Source: TK10-74A sp965263065
Lineage (GTDB): Bacteria; Chloroflexota; Dehalococcoidia; Bin125
DNA length: 64,000 nucleotides
Direction of reading: 5' to 3'
Assembly (NCBI GenBank): GCA_965263065.1
Contig: CBDHGH010000003.1
Span: 1,860,001-1,924,000, forward strand
Of this stretch, positions 14,822 to 23,111 are shown in pieces. Below the pieces are notes generated by a model that worked only from the letters and a program-made list of their open reading frames with translations, searched no databases and was not told the origin of the DNA. How positions within the stretch are numbered: position 1 is the stretch's first letter; every line of letters begins with the position of its first letter. The translations under genes were made by a program, and so were the position numbers.

Positions 14822-17800
14822 GTGCCCCACGACGCCGAACTCCGCGCCGCCGCCGAGGCCTACTTCGAGGAACTCCGACGCGTGCGCGCGTCCGGCGGGG
14901 CGACCGCGGAGCGCTCCCGCTACACCGCCCTCGCCAACCTGCTCGACGCCGTCGGCGGCGGACTCAAGCCCAAAGTCCACTGCATCAGCGAGCTCGCCGA
15001 CCAGGGCGCGGGCCACCCCGACTTCGGCCTCTACGCCGCCGGCCAACTCCGCCGCGGCGATCCCCGCGAGGGTCAGCTCCCCGAACGCGGCGTCGTCGAG
15101 GTCAAGGCCATCACCGACGACGCCTGGCTGACCGCCGAAGGCGACCAGGTCAGCCGCTATTGGGCGAAGTACCGCCTCGTCCTCGTCACCAACTTCCGCG
15201 ACTTCGTCCCCCTCGGCGAGGACGCCGAGGGTCGCCCCGCCAAGCTCGAGACCATCCGCCTCGCCGACAGCGCGGAGGACTTCGAGCGCCGCCTGATCAG
15301 GCCGCGCGCCTTCGCCCGCGACGCCGGCGTTCGCCTGGGTGAGTACCTCACCCGCGCCCTCTCCCACCGCGCCGCCATCACCGACCCCAAGGATCTCGCC
15401 GTGCTGCTCGCCTCCTACGCCCGCGACGGCCTGGCCCGCGTCGAGGCCGCCGGCGACCCCCCCTCCCTCGCCGCCGTCCGCTCCGCCCTCGAGGAGGCGC
15501 TGGGCGTCCGCTTCGACAAAACACGCGGCGCCGCCTTCTTCCGCTCCAGCCTCGTCCAGACGCTCTTCTACGGCGTCTTTTCCGCCTGGGTGCTCTGGCA
15601 CCGGGAGCGTCCCGGCCGCGTGGACCGATTCGAGTGGGAGCGAGCGGTGCGGTACCTGCGCGCCCCCGTGCTGCGCGCGCTGTTCCACCAACTCTCCGAC
15701 CCCGGCCGACTGCGGCCGCTCGGGCTCGTCGAGTTGCTCGACTGGACGGGGGCGGCGCTGGATCGCGTCGAGCACGACACCTTCTTCACCCGCTTCAGCG
15801 AGGGCGAGGCCGTGCCCTATTTCTACGAGCCGTTCCTGCAGGCCTTCGACCCCGTCCTGCGCAAGCAGTTGGGCGTCTGGTACACCCCCGCCGAGGTCGT
15901 GCGCTACATGGTCGCGCGGGTCGACCGCGCCCTCAAGGACGACCTCGGCATCCCCGCCGGCCTCGCCGCCGACAACGTCTACGTCCTCGACCCCTGCTGC
16001 GGCACCGGCGCCTACCTGGCCGAGGTCCTGCGCCGCATCGCCGCCAACCTGCGCGACGCCGGGACCGGCGCGCTGACCGGCGCGGCCGTCAAGCGGGCCG
16101 CCACCAAGCGCGTCTTCGGCTTCGAGATCATGCCCGCCCCCTTCGTCGTCGCGCACCTCCAGGTCGGCCTCACCATGCAGGCCCTCGACGCCCCCTTCTC
16201 CGACGACGAGAGCGAGCGCCCCGGCGTCTTCCTGACCAACGCCCTCACCGGCTGGGAGCCCCGCCCGCAGAAGCCCCTGCCCTTCCCCGAGCTGGAGGAG
16301 GAGCGCGACCGCGCCGACCACGTCAAGCAGGAAGACCCCATCCTCGTCATCCTCGGCAATCCCCCCTACAACGGCTTCGCCGGCATGGCGGTCGACGAGG
16401 AGCGCAAACTCTCCCGCGCCTACCGCACGACCAAGGCCGTGCGCCGCTCCGAGGGCCAGGGCCTCAACGACCTCTACGTCCGCTTCTTCCGCATGGCCGA
16501 GCGCCGCATCGCCGAGAAGACCGGCCGCGGCGTCGTCTGCTTCATCTCCAACTACTCCTGGCTCGACGGCCTCTCCTTCACCGGTATGCGCGAGCGCTAC
16601 CTGGAGGTCTTCGACGCCATCCGCATCGACTGCCTCAACGGCGACTCCCGCAAGACCGGAAAGACCACTCCCGACGGCGACCCCGACCCGAGCATCTTCT
16701 CGACGCCGGAGGATCCGGTTGGCATCCAGGTCGGGACGGCCATCACGACGCTTGTGCGCAAGTCGCAACACGCCCCGGCCGGGACGGTCGCCTTCCGCCA
16801 GCTGTGGGGCCAGGCCAAGCGCGAGGAGTTGACCGAAACGGCGGACGTGGCGCCGGACGCGCTCTACGACGACCTCTCGCCGATGCTCCCGCTGGGCTTG
16901 CCCTTCGCGCCGGTGGCTGCCAGCGACGACTGGTCGACCTGGCCGACGCTGCCGGACCTCATCCCCGCCTCCTTCCCCGGAGTGCAGACCAAGCGAGACT
17001 CGTTCTTGATAGACATCGATCTCGACCGCCTCAAGGCCCGGATCGCCGACTACTTTGACCCGGCCCTGGCCCAAGAGGAGATCGCGCACCGCTATCCCGT
17101 CGCGATGAAGAGTTCGTCGGGATTCACGGTGTACGATGCCGGCTCGGTGCGCGCCACACTTCTCGCGCGGAGCGGCCCGGATGAGGCAGGCTTCATCCGC
17201 CACGCCTACCGGCCCTTCGACAACCGCTGGCTCTATTGGGAAGCAGCACACGGCTTGCTGGGCCGTCCAGTACCGGCCTACAAGCCTCATGCATTCGAAG
17301 GAAATCTGTGCCTCGTCTCGCAACACAAACCACGCCGGGACTGGTCACCGCCGCAGGTCATCTCTCGTATCGGCTCCCTTGATCTCATCGATCGAGGCGC
17401 AACCTGCTTCCCTGTCTGGCTGCGCGGCGGAGACATCGCCCTCGACACGCCCGATGGCCGGCGCCCCAACCTCTCGCCCGCCGCCGCGCGCTACCTCGAC
17501 GCCCTCAGCCTCGGCGTCGAGGACCTCTTCCACCACGTCCTGGCCGTCCTGCACCACCCCGCCTACCGCGTCGCCAACGCCGGCGCGCTGCGCATGGAGT
17601 GGCCCCGCATCCCACTCCCCGCCTGGCCCGGCGGCGACCGCGACGGCGCCGCCGAAGAACTCGCCGCCTCCGCCGCCCGCGGCCGCGATCTCGCCCGCCT
17701 CCTCGACCCCGACACCCCCGTCCCAGGCGTCACCGCAGCCCCCCTGCGCGCCGATCTCGCCGCCATCGCCGTCCCCGCCACCGCCGACGGCGGCAACATG

Positions 17801-18145
17801 ACCGCCGCCGACTTCGCCCTGACCGCCGGCTGGGGCCACTTCGGCGCCGGCGGCGCCGTCATGCCGGGCCAGGGCCGCCTCGTCGAGCATGCCGCCCCGT
17901 CGGGCGCGGACCCGGGCCTCGGCGCCACCAGCTTCGACATCTACCTCAACGGTCGCGCCTACTGGCGCAACGTCCCGGCCGCCGTCTGGCACTACAAACT
18001 CGGCGGCTACCAAGTCCTCAAGAAGTGGCTCTCCTACCGCGACCGCGACATCCTCGGCCGCCCCCTCAGCGTCGAAGAAGTCCAGTACTTCAGTCACACC
18101 GCCCGTCGCATCGCGGCGATCCTCCGCCACGTCAGCCAGGGCTGA
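14822..18145 (+). CDS. Single-chain restriction-modification enzyme (type IIG / type ISP-like, without helicase)
   Basis: The 1107-residue product combines a nuclease and an adenine methyltransferase. The N-terminal 100 residues carry a PD-(D/E)xK motif (HPDFG with D near 67, then VVEVK with E93 and K95). Methyltransferase motif I is VLDPCCGTGAYLAEV (near 388) and motif IV is ILGNPPYNGF (near 512), as in N6-adenine enzymes. The C-terminal part (about 780-1100, with WHYKLGGYQVLKKWLSYRDR) is the type ISP target-recognition domain. Classical type ISP enzymes (about 1,500 aa) have a helicase between nuclease and methylase; it is absent here. Start GTG 14822. It lies next to toxin-antitoxin pairs, so the block is defence-related. 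Confidence 0.9.
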   Translation: MPHDAELRAAAEAYFEELRRVRASGGATAERSRYTALANLLDAVGGGLKPKVHCISELADQGAGHPDFGLYAAGQLRRGDPREGQLPERGVVEVKAITDDAWLTAEGDQVSRYWAKYRLVLVTNFRDFVPLGEDAEGRPAKLETIRLADSAEDFERRLIRPRAFARDAGVRLGEYLTRALSHRAAITDPKDLAVLLASYARDGLARVEAAGDPPSLAAVRSALEEALGVRFDKTRGAAFFRSSLVQTLFYGVFSAWVLWHRERPGRVDRFEWERAVRYLRAPVLRALFHQLSDPGRLRPLGLVELLDWTGAALDRVEHDTFFTRFSEGEAVPYFYEPFLQAFDPVLRKQLGVWYTPAEVVRYMVARVDRALKDDLGIPAGLAADNVYVLDPCCGTGAYLAEVLRRIAANLRDAGTGALTGAAVKRAATKRVFGFEIMPAPFVVAHLQVGLTMQALDAPFSDDESERPGVFLTNALTGWEPRPQKPLPFPELEEERDRADHVKQEDPILVILGNPPYNGFAGMAVDEERKLSRAYRTTKAVRRSEGQGLNDLYVRFFRMAERRIAEKTGRGVVCFISNYSWLDGLSFTGMRERYLEVFDAIRIDCLNGDSRKTGKTTPDGDPDPSIFSTPEDPVGIQVGTAITTLVRKSQHAPAGTVAFRQLWGQAKREELTETADVAPDALYDDLSPMLPLGLPFAPVAASDDWSTWPTLPDLIPASFPGVQTKRDSFLIDIDLDRLKARIADYFDPALAQEEIAHRYPVAMKSSSGFTVYDAGSVRATLLARSGPDEAGFIRHAYRPFDNRWLYWEAAHGLLGRPVPAYKPHAFEGNLCLVSQHKPRRDWSPPQVISRIGSLDLIDRGATCFPVWLRGGDIALDTPDGRRPNLSPAAARYLDALSLGVEDLFHHVLAVLHHPAYRVANAGALRMEWPRIPLPAWPGGDRDGAAEELAASAARGRDLARLLDPDTPVPGVTAAPLRADLAAIAVPATADGGNMTAADFALTAGWGHFGAGGAVMPGQGRLVEHAAPSGADPGLGATSFDIYLNGRAYWRNVPAAVWHYKLGGYQVLKKWLSYRDRDILGRPLSVEEVQYFSHTARRIAAILRHVSQG

Positions 18146-18213
18146 CCTCCGCCCCGGCCCGGCCGTCGCTCCCACGACCGGGGGCGCGATAGACTTGGCG
18201 AGCGGAGGACGGA

Positions 18214-18519
18214 ATGGCCGAGCAAGCACTGAGCAGCAGCGAGACGCTGGCCCTCCTGCGGGCGCACAAGCCGGTGCTGGCCGAGCGCTTCGGCGTGGTC
18301 GACTTGGCGCTCTTCGGCTCCACCGTCCGCGACGAGGCGGGGCCGGACAGCGACATCGACATCCTCGTGAGCTACGACGAGGTCACGCGCTCGAGCCAGT
18401 ACTTCGACGCCTGGTTCTATCTCGAGGAACTGCTCGGCCGGCCGGTCGATCTCGTGATGGACGGCGCCGTGCGGGCCGAACTGCGCCCCTATATCGAGGC
18501 CGAGGCCGTGCATGTCTGA
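18214..18519 (+). CDS. mntA: MntA-type nucleotidyltransferase antitoxin, copy 1
   Basis: The 101-residue minimal nucleotidyltransferase has the family motif LFGSTVRDEAGPDSDIDILV (GSx10DxD, near residues 34-51) and a C-terminal RPYIEAEAVHV. In MNT/HEPN modules this protein blocks the HEPN RNase, in known cases by AMPylating its active-site tyrosine. Its stop overlaps the HepT start by 8 bp (ATGTCTGA), so the pair is translationally coupled. GGAGGA lies just before the ATG. Confidence 0.92.
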   Translation: MAEQALSSSETLALLRAHKPVLAERFGVVDLALFGSTVRDEAGPDSDIDILVSYDEVTRSSQYFDAWFYLEELLGRPVDLVMDGAVRAELRPYIEAEAVHV

Positions 18520-18880
18520 GCGCCGCTGGGATCTGTACGTGCGCGACATGCTTGATTGCTGCGGGAAAGTCAGGGACGCCGCCGCAGCCCGGGATTATGC
18601 CGCGTTCTTCGCGGACCCGACCGCATATGACGCCGTGCGGTGGAATCTCGTGATCCTCGGCGAGGCGGCAAAGAAGATCCCCAAGTCTGTTGGGGAAGCG
18701 CATCCGGAAATTCCCTGGGGCAAAGTCATCGGGACGCGGAACCGAATCGTCCACGGCTATGAGTCCGTCGATGAGCGTGTCATCTGGTTGATCATCCACG
18801 ATGACATCCCCGAGTTGATGCCCCAGTTGCGCGCGCTGCTGGCAGAGGCGGAGGGACAAGGCAGAGCCGATCCCACGTAG
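18512..18880 (+). CDS. hepT: HepT-like HEPN RNase toxin, copy 1
   Basis: The 122-residue helical protein belongs to the HepT/DUF86 family: YVRDMLDCCGKV at the N-terminus, AVRWNLVILGEAAKKIP in the middle, and the catalytic RX4HXY motif as RNRIVHGY (near residue 78). HEPN toxins cleave RNA, tRNA in characterised cases. With the full motif it should be active and neutralised by the MntA protein encoded immediately upstream. Confidence 0.92.
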   Translation: MSERRWDLYVRDMLDCCGKVRDAAAARDYAAFFADPTAYDAVRWNLVILGEAAKKIPKSVGEAHPEIPWGKVIGTRNRIVHGYESVDERVIWLIIHDDIPELMPQLRALLAEAEGQGRADPT

Positions 18881-18927
18881 GCCCCGCGGCGCCAGGCAGG
18901 TCGGCGCGCTCCACCACCCCCGACCCC

Positions 18928-18984
18928 CTACCCCCCGACCGACCGCACGGCATCGACGACGCGCAGGGCGTGCGCCGTCGCCGC
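18928..18984 (-). pseudogene. Remnant of the folP 3' end between the two toxin-antitoxin pairs
   Basis: Read on the minus strand, 18984 down to the stop at 18930-18928 gives AATAHALRVVDAVRSVGG, nearly the same as the true folP carboxy-terminus (AATAHALRVVAAVRSVEG, stop at 19780). It has no start and no catalytic region. It marks the endpoint of the 835-bp tandem duplication: the ancestral order was MntA-HepT next to folP, and the copied block carried the folP tail along. Confidence 0.85.
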
Positions 18985-19048
18985 CGGCACGACCGCTCGA
19001 TCCCGCCCCGCGCCGCACGCGCAGTAGACTTGGCGAGCGGAGGACGGA

Positions 19049-19354
19049 ATGCCCGACCAAGCTCTCAGCAGCAGCGACACGCTGGCCCTCCTGCGGGCGC
19101 ACAAGCCGATGTTGGCCGAACGCTTCGGCGTGGTCGACCTGGCGCTCTTCGGCTCCACCGTGCGCGACGAGGCGGGGCCCGGCAGCGACATCGACATCCT
19201 CATTTCCCTTCCCGGCGCCCGTGGCTGGGCAGGGTACGGTGAAGTGCTCCAGTACCTGGAGGGGCTGTTCGGCCACTCCGTGGACCTCGTGGTTGAAGCC
19301 GACGTGAGGGTTGAACTCCGCCCCTACATCAAGGCGGATGCCGTCTATGTCTGA
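19049..19354 (+). CDS. mntA: MntA-type nucleotidyltransferase antitoxin, copy 2
   Basis: The 101-residue paralogue of the gene at 18214 is nearly identical through residue 50 (same GSTVRDEAGPGSDIDIL core), then diverges (ISLPGARGWAGYGEVLQYLE against VSYDEVTRSSQYFDAWFYLE) before converging again at RPYIKADAVYV. The GSx10DxD active site is intact. It overlaps the second HepT by 8 bp exactly as in copy 1. Confidence 0.91.
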   Translation: MPDQALSSSDTLALLRAHKPMLAERFGVVDLALFGSTVRDEAGPGSDIDILISLPGARGWAGYGEVLQYLEGLFGHSVDLVVEADVRVELRPYIKADAVYV

Positions 19355-19715
19355 ACGGCGATGGGACATCTACGTGCGCGATATGCTCGACTGCTGCGCG
19401 CGGATCGGGGACTACACGGCCGGGCTCAGTCGTGACCAACTTGTCGGTGCGCCGCTTACCTATGATGCGGTCCTCTGGAACATCACGGTGCTCGGAGAGG
19501 CGGCCAAAAATGTCCCCGGCGACATCCAGAAGGCTCACCCCGAGATTCCGTGGGCCAATGTCACGGGGACGCGAAACCGAGTCGTGCACGGCTACGGCAG
19601 CATCCACCCGCAGAGGGTCTGGGACATTGTCAGCCGCGACATTCCCGAGTTGATGCCCCAGTTGCGCGCGTTGCTGGCGGAGGCGGAAGCACAAGGCAGG
19701 GCCGATCCCACGTAG
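19347..19715 (+). CDS. hepT: HepT-like HEPN RNase toxin, copy 2
   Basis: The 122-residue protein starts MSERRWDIYVRDMLDCCARI and keeps the RX4HXY motif (RNRVVHGY). Differences from copy 1 are concentrated in residues 20-45 and 80-95, with conserved ends, consistent with an older duplication followed by divergence of specificity. ATG 19347 is chosen over the upstream ATG 19311 because it matches copy 1 and couples to the MntA stop. Confidence 0.91.
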   Translation: MSERRWDIYVRDMLDCCARIGDYTAGLSRDQLVGAPLTYDAVLWNITVLGEAAKNVPGDIQKAHPEIPWANVTGTRNRVVHGYGSIHPQRVWDIVSRDIPELMPQLRALLAEAEAQGRADPT

Positions 19716-19779
19716 ACCCCGCGGCGCCAGGCAGGTCGGCGCGCTTCGCCCCGACCCCCCTCCACCCCGCCCCCGCCCC

Positions 19780-20634
19780 CTACCCCTCGACCGACCGCAC
19801 CGCCGCGACGACGCGCAGGGCGTGCGCCGTCGCCGCGACGTCGTGCACGCGCACGATGTGCACCCCCAGCCAGGCCGCCAGCGTGTTGAACGCCAGCGTC
19901 GCCTCGCCCAGCCCCGCGACCGATTGCACCGCCGCCGACGGCAGCTTCGGCGAGCCCAGCAGCTCGGCCAGGAAGCCCTTGCGCGACGCCGAGACCAGCA
20001 CCGGCCGCCCCAGCTCGAGCAGCGCCGGCGTGTCGAGCAGCATGCGCACGTTGTCGGCGGCCGGCTTGGCGAACTCGTAGCCCGGGTCGAGCCAGATCCG
20101 CGACACCCCCTGCGCGGTCAGCGCCTCGGCCCGCTCCGCCAGGAAGGCCCGCACCTCCTGCCCCACGTCGGCGTAGCGCTGGTCGGCCCGGCGGTGCTGC
20201 TTGGGACGGCCGCGCATGTGCATCACGACCAGCGGCACGCCCGTCTCGACCGCGACGCGCACCGTCTCGGCGTCGCTGCCCGCCGAGACGTCGTTCACGA
20301 CGTGCGCCCCCGCCTCGACGGCCGCCCGCGCGACCGCCCCCCGCCACGTGTCGACCGACACCAGGATGCCCTCCCCCGCCAGCCCCGCCACGACCGGGCA
20401 GAGCCGGTCGATCTCCTCCTGCGCGCTGGGCGACTCCCCGCCGCTGCGCGTCGAGTGCGCCCCCACGTCGACCAGCGCCGCGCCGTCGGCCACCAGCCCG
20501 CGCGCCCGTTCGACCGCCGCCGCCGTCGTCACCACGCTCCCGGACACCGGCGAGTCGGTCGCGACGTTGACGATGCCCATGATGGCCGTGTGGCGCGTGC
20601 AATCGAGCACCCGGTCGCCGATGGGGATGCGCAT
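19780..20634 (-). CDS. folP: Dihydropteroate synthase-like protein, divergent
   Basis: The 284-residue TIM-barrel product corresponds to DHPS (joins pABA to dihydropterin pyrophosphate in folate synthesis). Landmarks: MGIVNVATDSP (canonical MGILNVTPDSF), LVDVGAHSTRSGGE (canonical DIGGESTRPG), VVNDVSAG, VVMHMRGRPK, IWLDPGYEFAK and PVLVSASRKGFL. The first substrate loop is unusual: Thr-Pro becomes Ala-Thr and the Phe is replaced by Pro. Start ATG 20634 lies 4 bp after the thioesterase stop, so the two are co-transcribed. Its 3' tail is duplicated between the toxin-antitoxin pairs. Confidence 0.85.
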   Translation of the reverse strand: MRIPIGDRVLDCTRHTAIMGIVNVATDSPVSGSVVTTAAAVERARGLVADGAALVDVGAHSTRSGGESPSAQEEIDRLCPVVAGLAGEGILVSVDTWRGAVARAAVEAGAHVVNDVSAGSDAETVRVAVETGVPLVVMHMRGRPKQHRRADQRYADVGQEVRAFLAERAEALTAQGVSRIWLDPGYEFAKPAADNVRMLLDTPALLELGRPVLVSASRKGFLAELLGSPKLPSAAVQSVAGLGEATLAFNTLAAWLGVHIVRVHDVAATAHALRVVAAVRSVEG

Positions 20635-20638
20635 CGGG

Positions 20639-21502
20639 CTAGCGCCCCCCCTCGCCGGGCGCCGGCGACGCCAGCCCCAGCGGCTGCTGCGTCTGCGCCA
20701 GGCTGGCCAGCGCGATCCGGCCCAGCGGCCCGCGCCGGTCGTACAGCGCGCCGTCGCAGACGACGAAGCCCCCGCCCCCCTGGCGGCTCGTCGCCACGAC
20801 GCAGAGCCACTCGTCGGCCGGGTCGCGATGCAGGTACAGCGTGATGTCGGCGTTGATGAAGCCGACCCCCCCATCGCGGAACGACGGTTCGGCGTTGGCC
20901 AGGGGGCTCAGCGAGTCGGCCGTCGCGACTGCCCGCGACAGCGGGCTCAGCGGCTCGCCCGGCACGATGTCGGCCGGGTTGCGGATCCACAGCATCGGCC
21001 GCGGCGACGCCCCCCACTCCCCCACTGGCCGCCACTCGACCGTCGAGTGGTAGGCCTCGGCCCCCCCGGCCATGTTGGCCGGCCGGCGCGGCAGCGACTC
21101 CGGGTCGGGCGGCCGCGCCGCGTCGGCCTCGATCGCCCCCTCGGTCGGCAGCTCCGACGGCCGCAGCGCCAGCGCCGTCGCCCGCGCCACCTCGACCGTC
21201 TCGCCGTCGCCCCGCGACGTGAACAGCCCCGATTGCACCACCTGGATGCGCCGCCCCTCCCGCACCACGGCCGTGCGCGCCTCGAGCGCCTGCATCGGAG
21301 CGGGGCGCATCAGGTCGATGGTCAGCCGCACGACCCGCAACTCCGGCCGCAGCGCCGCCTCGACGCCGCGCGCAAGCAGTGCCGCCGTCGCCGCGCCGTG
21401 CACCAGCTCCAGGCTCCACACGCTGCGCGCGCAGCGATTGGGCAGCAGCAGCGTGCGACCGCCCTCGTCGGGCTGCGGCAGGAACAGCGCGGGCGCGCTC
21501 AT
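20639..21502 (-). CDS. TesB-like acyl-CoA thioesterase (double hotdog)
   Basis: The 287-residue product looks like a two-domain hotdog thioesterase. The N-terminal half has RCARSVWSLELVHGAATAALLARGVE and DLMRPAPMQALEARTAVVREGRRI (the typical strand with xxGRRxxxV). The C-terminal half ends in a second hotdog with FINADITLYLHRDPADEWLCV, GGGFVVCDGALYDRRGPLGRIALAS. It should hydrolyse acyl-CoA esters. ATG 21502 is the first in-frame start before the domain; folP follows at 4 bp. Confidence 0.8.
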   Translation of the reverse strand: MSAPALFLPQPDEGGRTLLLPNRCARSVWSLELVHGAATAALLARGVEAALRPELRVVRLTIDLMRPAPMQALEARTAVVREGRRIQVVQSGLFTSRGDGETVEVARATALALRPSELPTEGAIEADAARPPDPESLPRRPANMAGGAEAYHSTVEWRPVGEWGASPRPMLWIRNPADIVPGEPLSPLSRAVATADSLSPLANAEPSFRDGGVGFINADITLYLHRDPADEWLCVVATSRQGGGGFVVCDGALYDRRGPLGRIALASLAQTQQPLGLASPAPGEGGR

Positions 21503-21590
21503 CCCGATCGACCCTCCCCTCCGGCGTCGCCCCACTCGCCACGGCACGACGCCGCGAAGCCTATCGGCCGCCGCCCTCGTCCAGAACCCC

Positions 21591-22238
21591 TCAGTCGGGC
21601 GTGATCGTCTCGACGGCCCGCCACATGTACCACGACCCCACGCTGCGGTAGGGCGCCCAGGGCGCGCCGATGGCCGTCGCCCGCGCCGCGTCGGGCGTCT
21701 CCGCCAGCCCGTAGGTCGCCCGCATCCCCTTGCGCACCCCCAGGTCGCCGACCGGCAGCACGTCGGGGCGGCCCAGGTGGAACATCAGGAACATCTGCGC
21801 CGTCCACACGCCGATCCCCCGCACCGACGTCAGTTGCGCCGTCACCGCCGCGTCGTCCAGCGCCGCCAGCCCGTCGAGCGTCAGCCGCCCGTCGACGACC
21901 TGCTGCGCCAGGTCGCGCAGGTACGACGTCTTCTGCCGCGAGAGCCCCGCCCCGCGCAGGTCGGCGTCGCCGGCCTGCAGGAAGTCGGCCGGCGCCGGCG
22001 CCGACTCGGCGTCGCCGAACAGTGCGAACGTCCGCCGCATGATCGCGTTGGCCGCCGCCCCGCCCAGCTGCTGGTGGAAGACGCTGCGCACCAGCGCCCC
22101 ATACGGGTCGGCGCTGGGCCGCGGCGTATACGGCCCGTGCGCGTCGATCAGCGCCCCCAGCCGGGGGTCGGCCGCCCGCAGGTGCTGATAGGCCGTCGTC
22201 AGGGGGAAGCGCGGTCGTGGGGTGGTGCGGTTGGACAG
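21591..22238 (-). CDS. HhH-GPD DNA glycosylase, AlkA-type (3-methyladenine)
   Basis: The product of about 215 residues has the AlkA/HhH-GPD core: FHQQLGGAAANAIMRR, a helix-hairpin-helix region around LSRQKTSYLRDLAQ, and LTSVRGIGVWTAQMFLMFHLGRPDVLPVGDLGVRKG with the catalytic Asp. It removes alkylated bases. No ATG or GTG lies near the domain start. A TACACT -10-like box and a GGAGG five bases before CTG 22238 suggest a rare CTG start, so the 5' end is uncertain. Confidence 0.82.
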   Translation of the reverse strand: MSNRTTPRPRFPLTTAYQHLRAADPRLGALIDAHGPYTPRPSADPYGALVRSVFHQQLGGAAANAIMRRTFALFGDAESAPAPADFLQAGDADLRGAGLSRQKTSYLRDLAQQVVDGRLTLDGLAALDDAAVTAQLTSVRGIGVWTAQMFLMFHLGRPDVLPVGDLGVRKGMRATYGLAETPDAARATAIGAPWAPYRSVGSWYMWRAVETITPD

Positions 22239-22542
22239 TGGGGCCTCCGTCGGGCGGTAGTGTACTTGCCTGCCACGACCAGGAGCCGTCGACGCCCCCG
22301 CGACCGCGCTATGCAGGGGGTTCGCGTCCAGCGGCGGCGACGGTGGGTCACGCACCCATGGGAGCCCGATGTACCTCCTCCAGACCTTCGGGGAGTGGGC
22401 CCGTGACCCCCGTGTAGTGCAGGGCTGCGCGACCACGGCACGAAGTTTCGCACGCCGCCCGGTGCGGTCTGCCGTCTCTACATGAAGAAAGAACGCCTGT
22501 AGTGGTGTCAAGTATGTAGTCCCCCAAGAATGCGAGTGCACG
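22239..22542. other. Intergenic region between AlkA-like and mgtC-like genes
   Basis: About 300 bp without a supported gene. It holds the probable promoter of the glycosylase (TACACT on the minus strand near 22264) and, at 22500-22530, an AT-richer stretch (gtagtggtgtcaagtatgta) that resembles ends left by insertion sequences, though no transposase or matching inverted end is present. Confidence 0.4.
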
Positions 22543-22986
22543 ATGGACGCGGCAGGACAGCTCGACCTTTTCCTGGACCTTCTCCTGGCATTGGCCTTCG
22601 GCGCCGCCGTGGGGATAGAGCGGGAAGTGCGCAGGCACGAGGCAGGGTTCCGCACGATCGCCCTGGTCACGGTTGGGGCGGCCGCCTTCGGGCTGCTCAG
22701 CGACACCTTCCTCGAGAGCGACGCGCGGGTCGCCGCGGGGGTCGTGCAGGGCATTGGCTTCCTTGGGGCCGGCATCATCTTCCAGCGGGGGGACGCCCTC
22801 ACGGGGCTGACGGCCGCGGCGACCGTTTGGGCAATGGCCGCGGTCGGTCTGCTGGTGGCGCAGGAGCTGCGCTTGCTCGCGCTCCTTATGACCCTGCAGG
22901 TCCTCGTCATGCTGGAAGCGCGCGCCGTCTGGCGCCTGATCTGGGTCCGGGCCCGGCACCGGGTCCCGCTCCAGTTCGACGACTGA
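22543..22986 (+). CDS. MgtC/SapB family membrane protein
   Basis: The 147-residue product has about four membrane helices and MgtC signatures: LALAFGAAVGIEREVRRHEAGFRTIALVTVGAA, GVVQGIGFLGAGIIFQRG and LTAAATVWAMAAVGLLVA. Bacterial MgtC proteins modulate Mg2+ homeostasis and the F-type ATPase. The C-terminal ACT-like domain of longer family members is absent, which is common in environmental homologues. Confidence 0.9.
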   Translation: MDAAGQLDLFLDLLLALAFGAAVGIEREVRRHEAGFRTIALVTVGAAAFGLLSDTFLESDARVAAGVVQGIGFLGAGIIFQRGDALTGLTAAATVWAMAAVGLLVAQELRLLALLMTLQVLVMLEARAVWRLIWVRARHRVPLQFDD

Positions 22987-23111
22987 TCCCTCGGGCCCCC
23001 CGCGGACTGGGCGATCACCTCGGCCCCAGGTCGCCCGCCCCCGATCTCGGTGCCGGCGGGCGCCGCGAAGCGGGCTCGCGACGGCCGCGCGGCGAAGCGC
23101 CGGTCCAGCCG

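Larger units (their letters stand above)
18190..18984 (+). repeat. Tandem duplication unit 1 (MntA-HepT plus folP tail)
   Basis: The leader tagacttggcgagcggag at 18190 recurs at 19025, and both gene starts recur at a constant offset of 835 bp. Unit 1 ends inside a copy of the last ~55 bp of folP (match ends near 18984; folP counterpart ends near 19836). Unit 2 runs from 19025 to about 19836. Confidence 0.85.

Noticed and set aside
14783..17326. An 847-codon minus-strand open frame opposite the restriction-modification gene
   Set aside because: Composition is Gly/Ala/Val/Glu repeats with no domain; the plus-strand frame has clear nuclease and methylase motifs.
22500..22535. Possible insertion-sequence end near the mgtC-like gene
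   Set aside because: No matching opposite end, target duplication or transposase sequence was seen.
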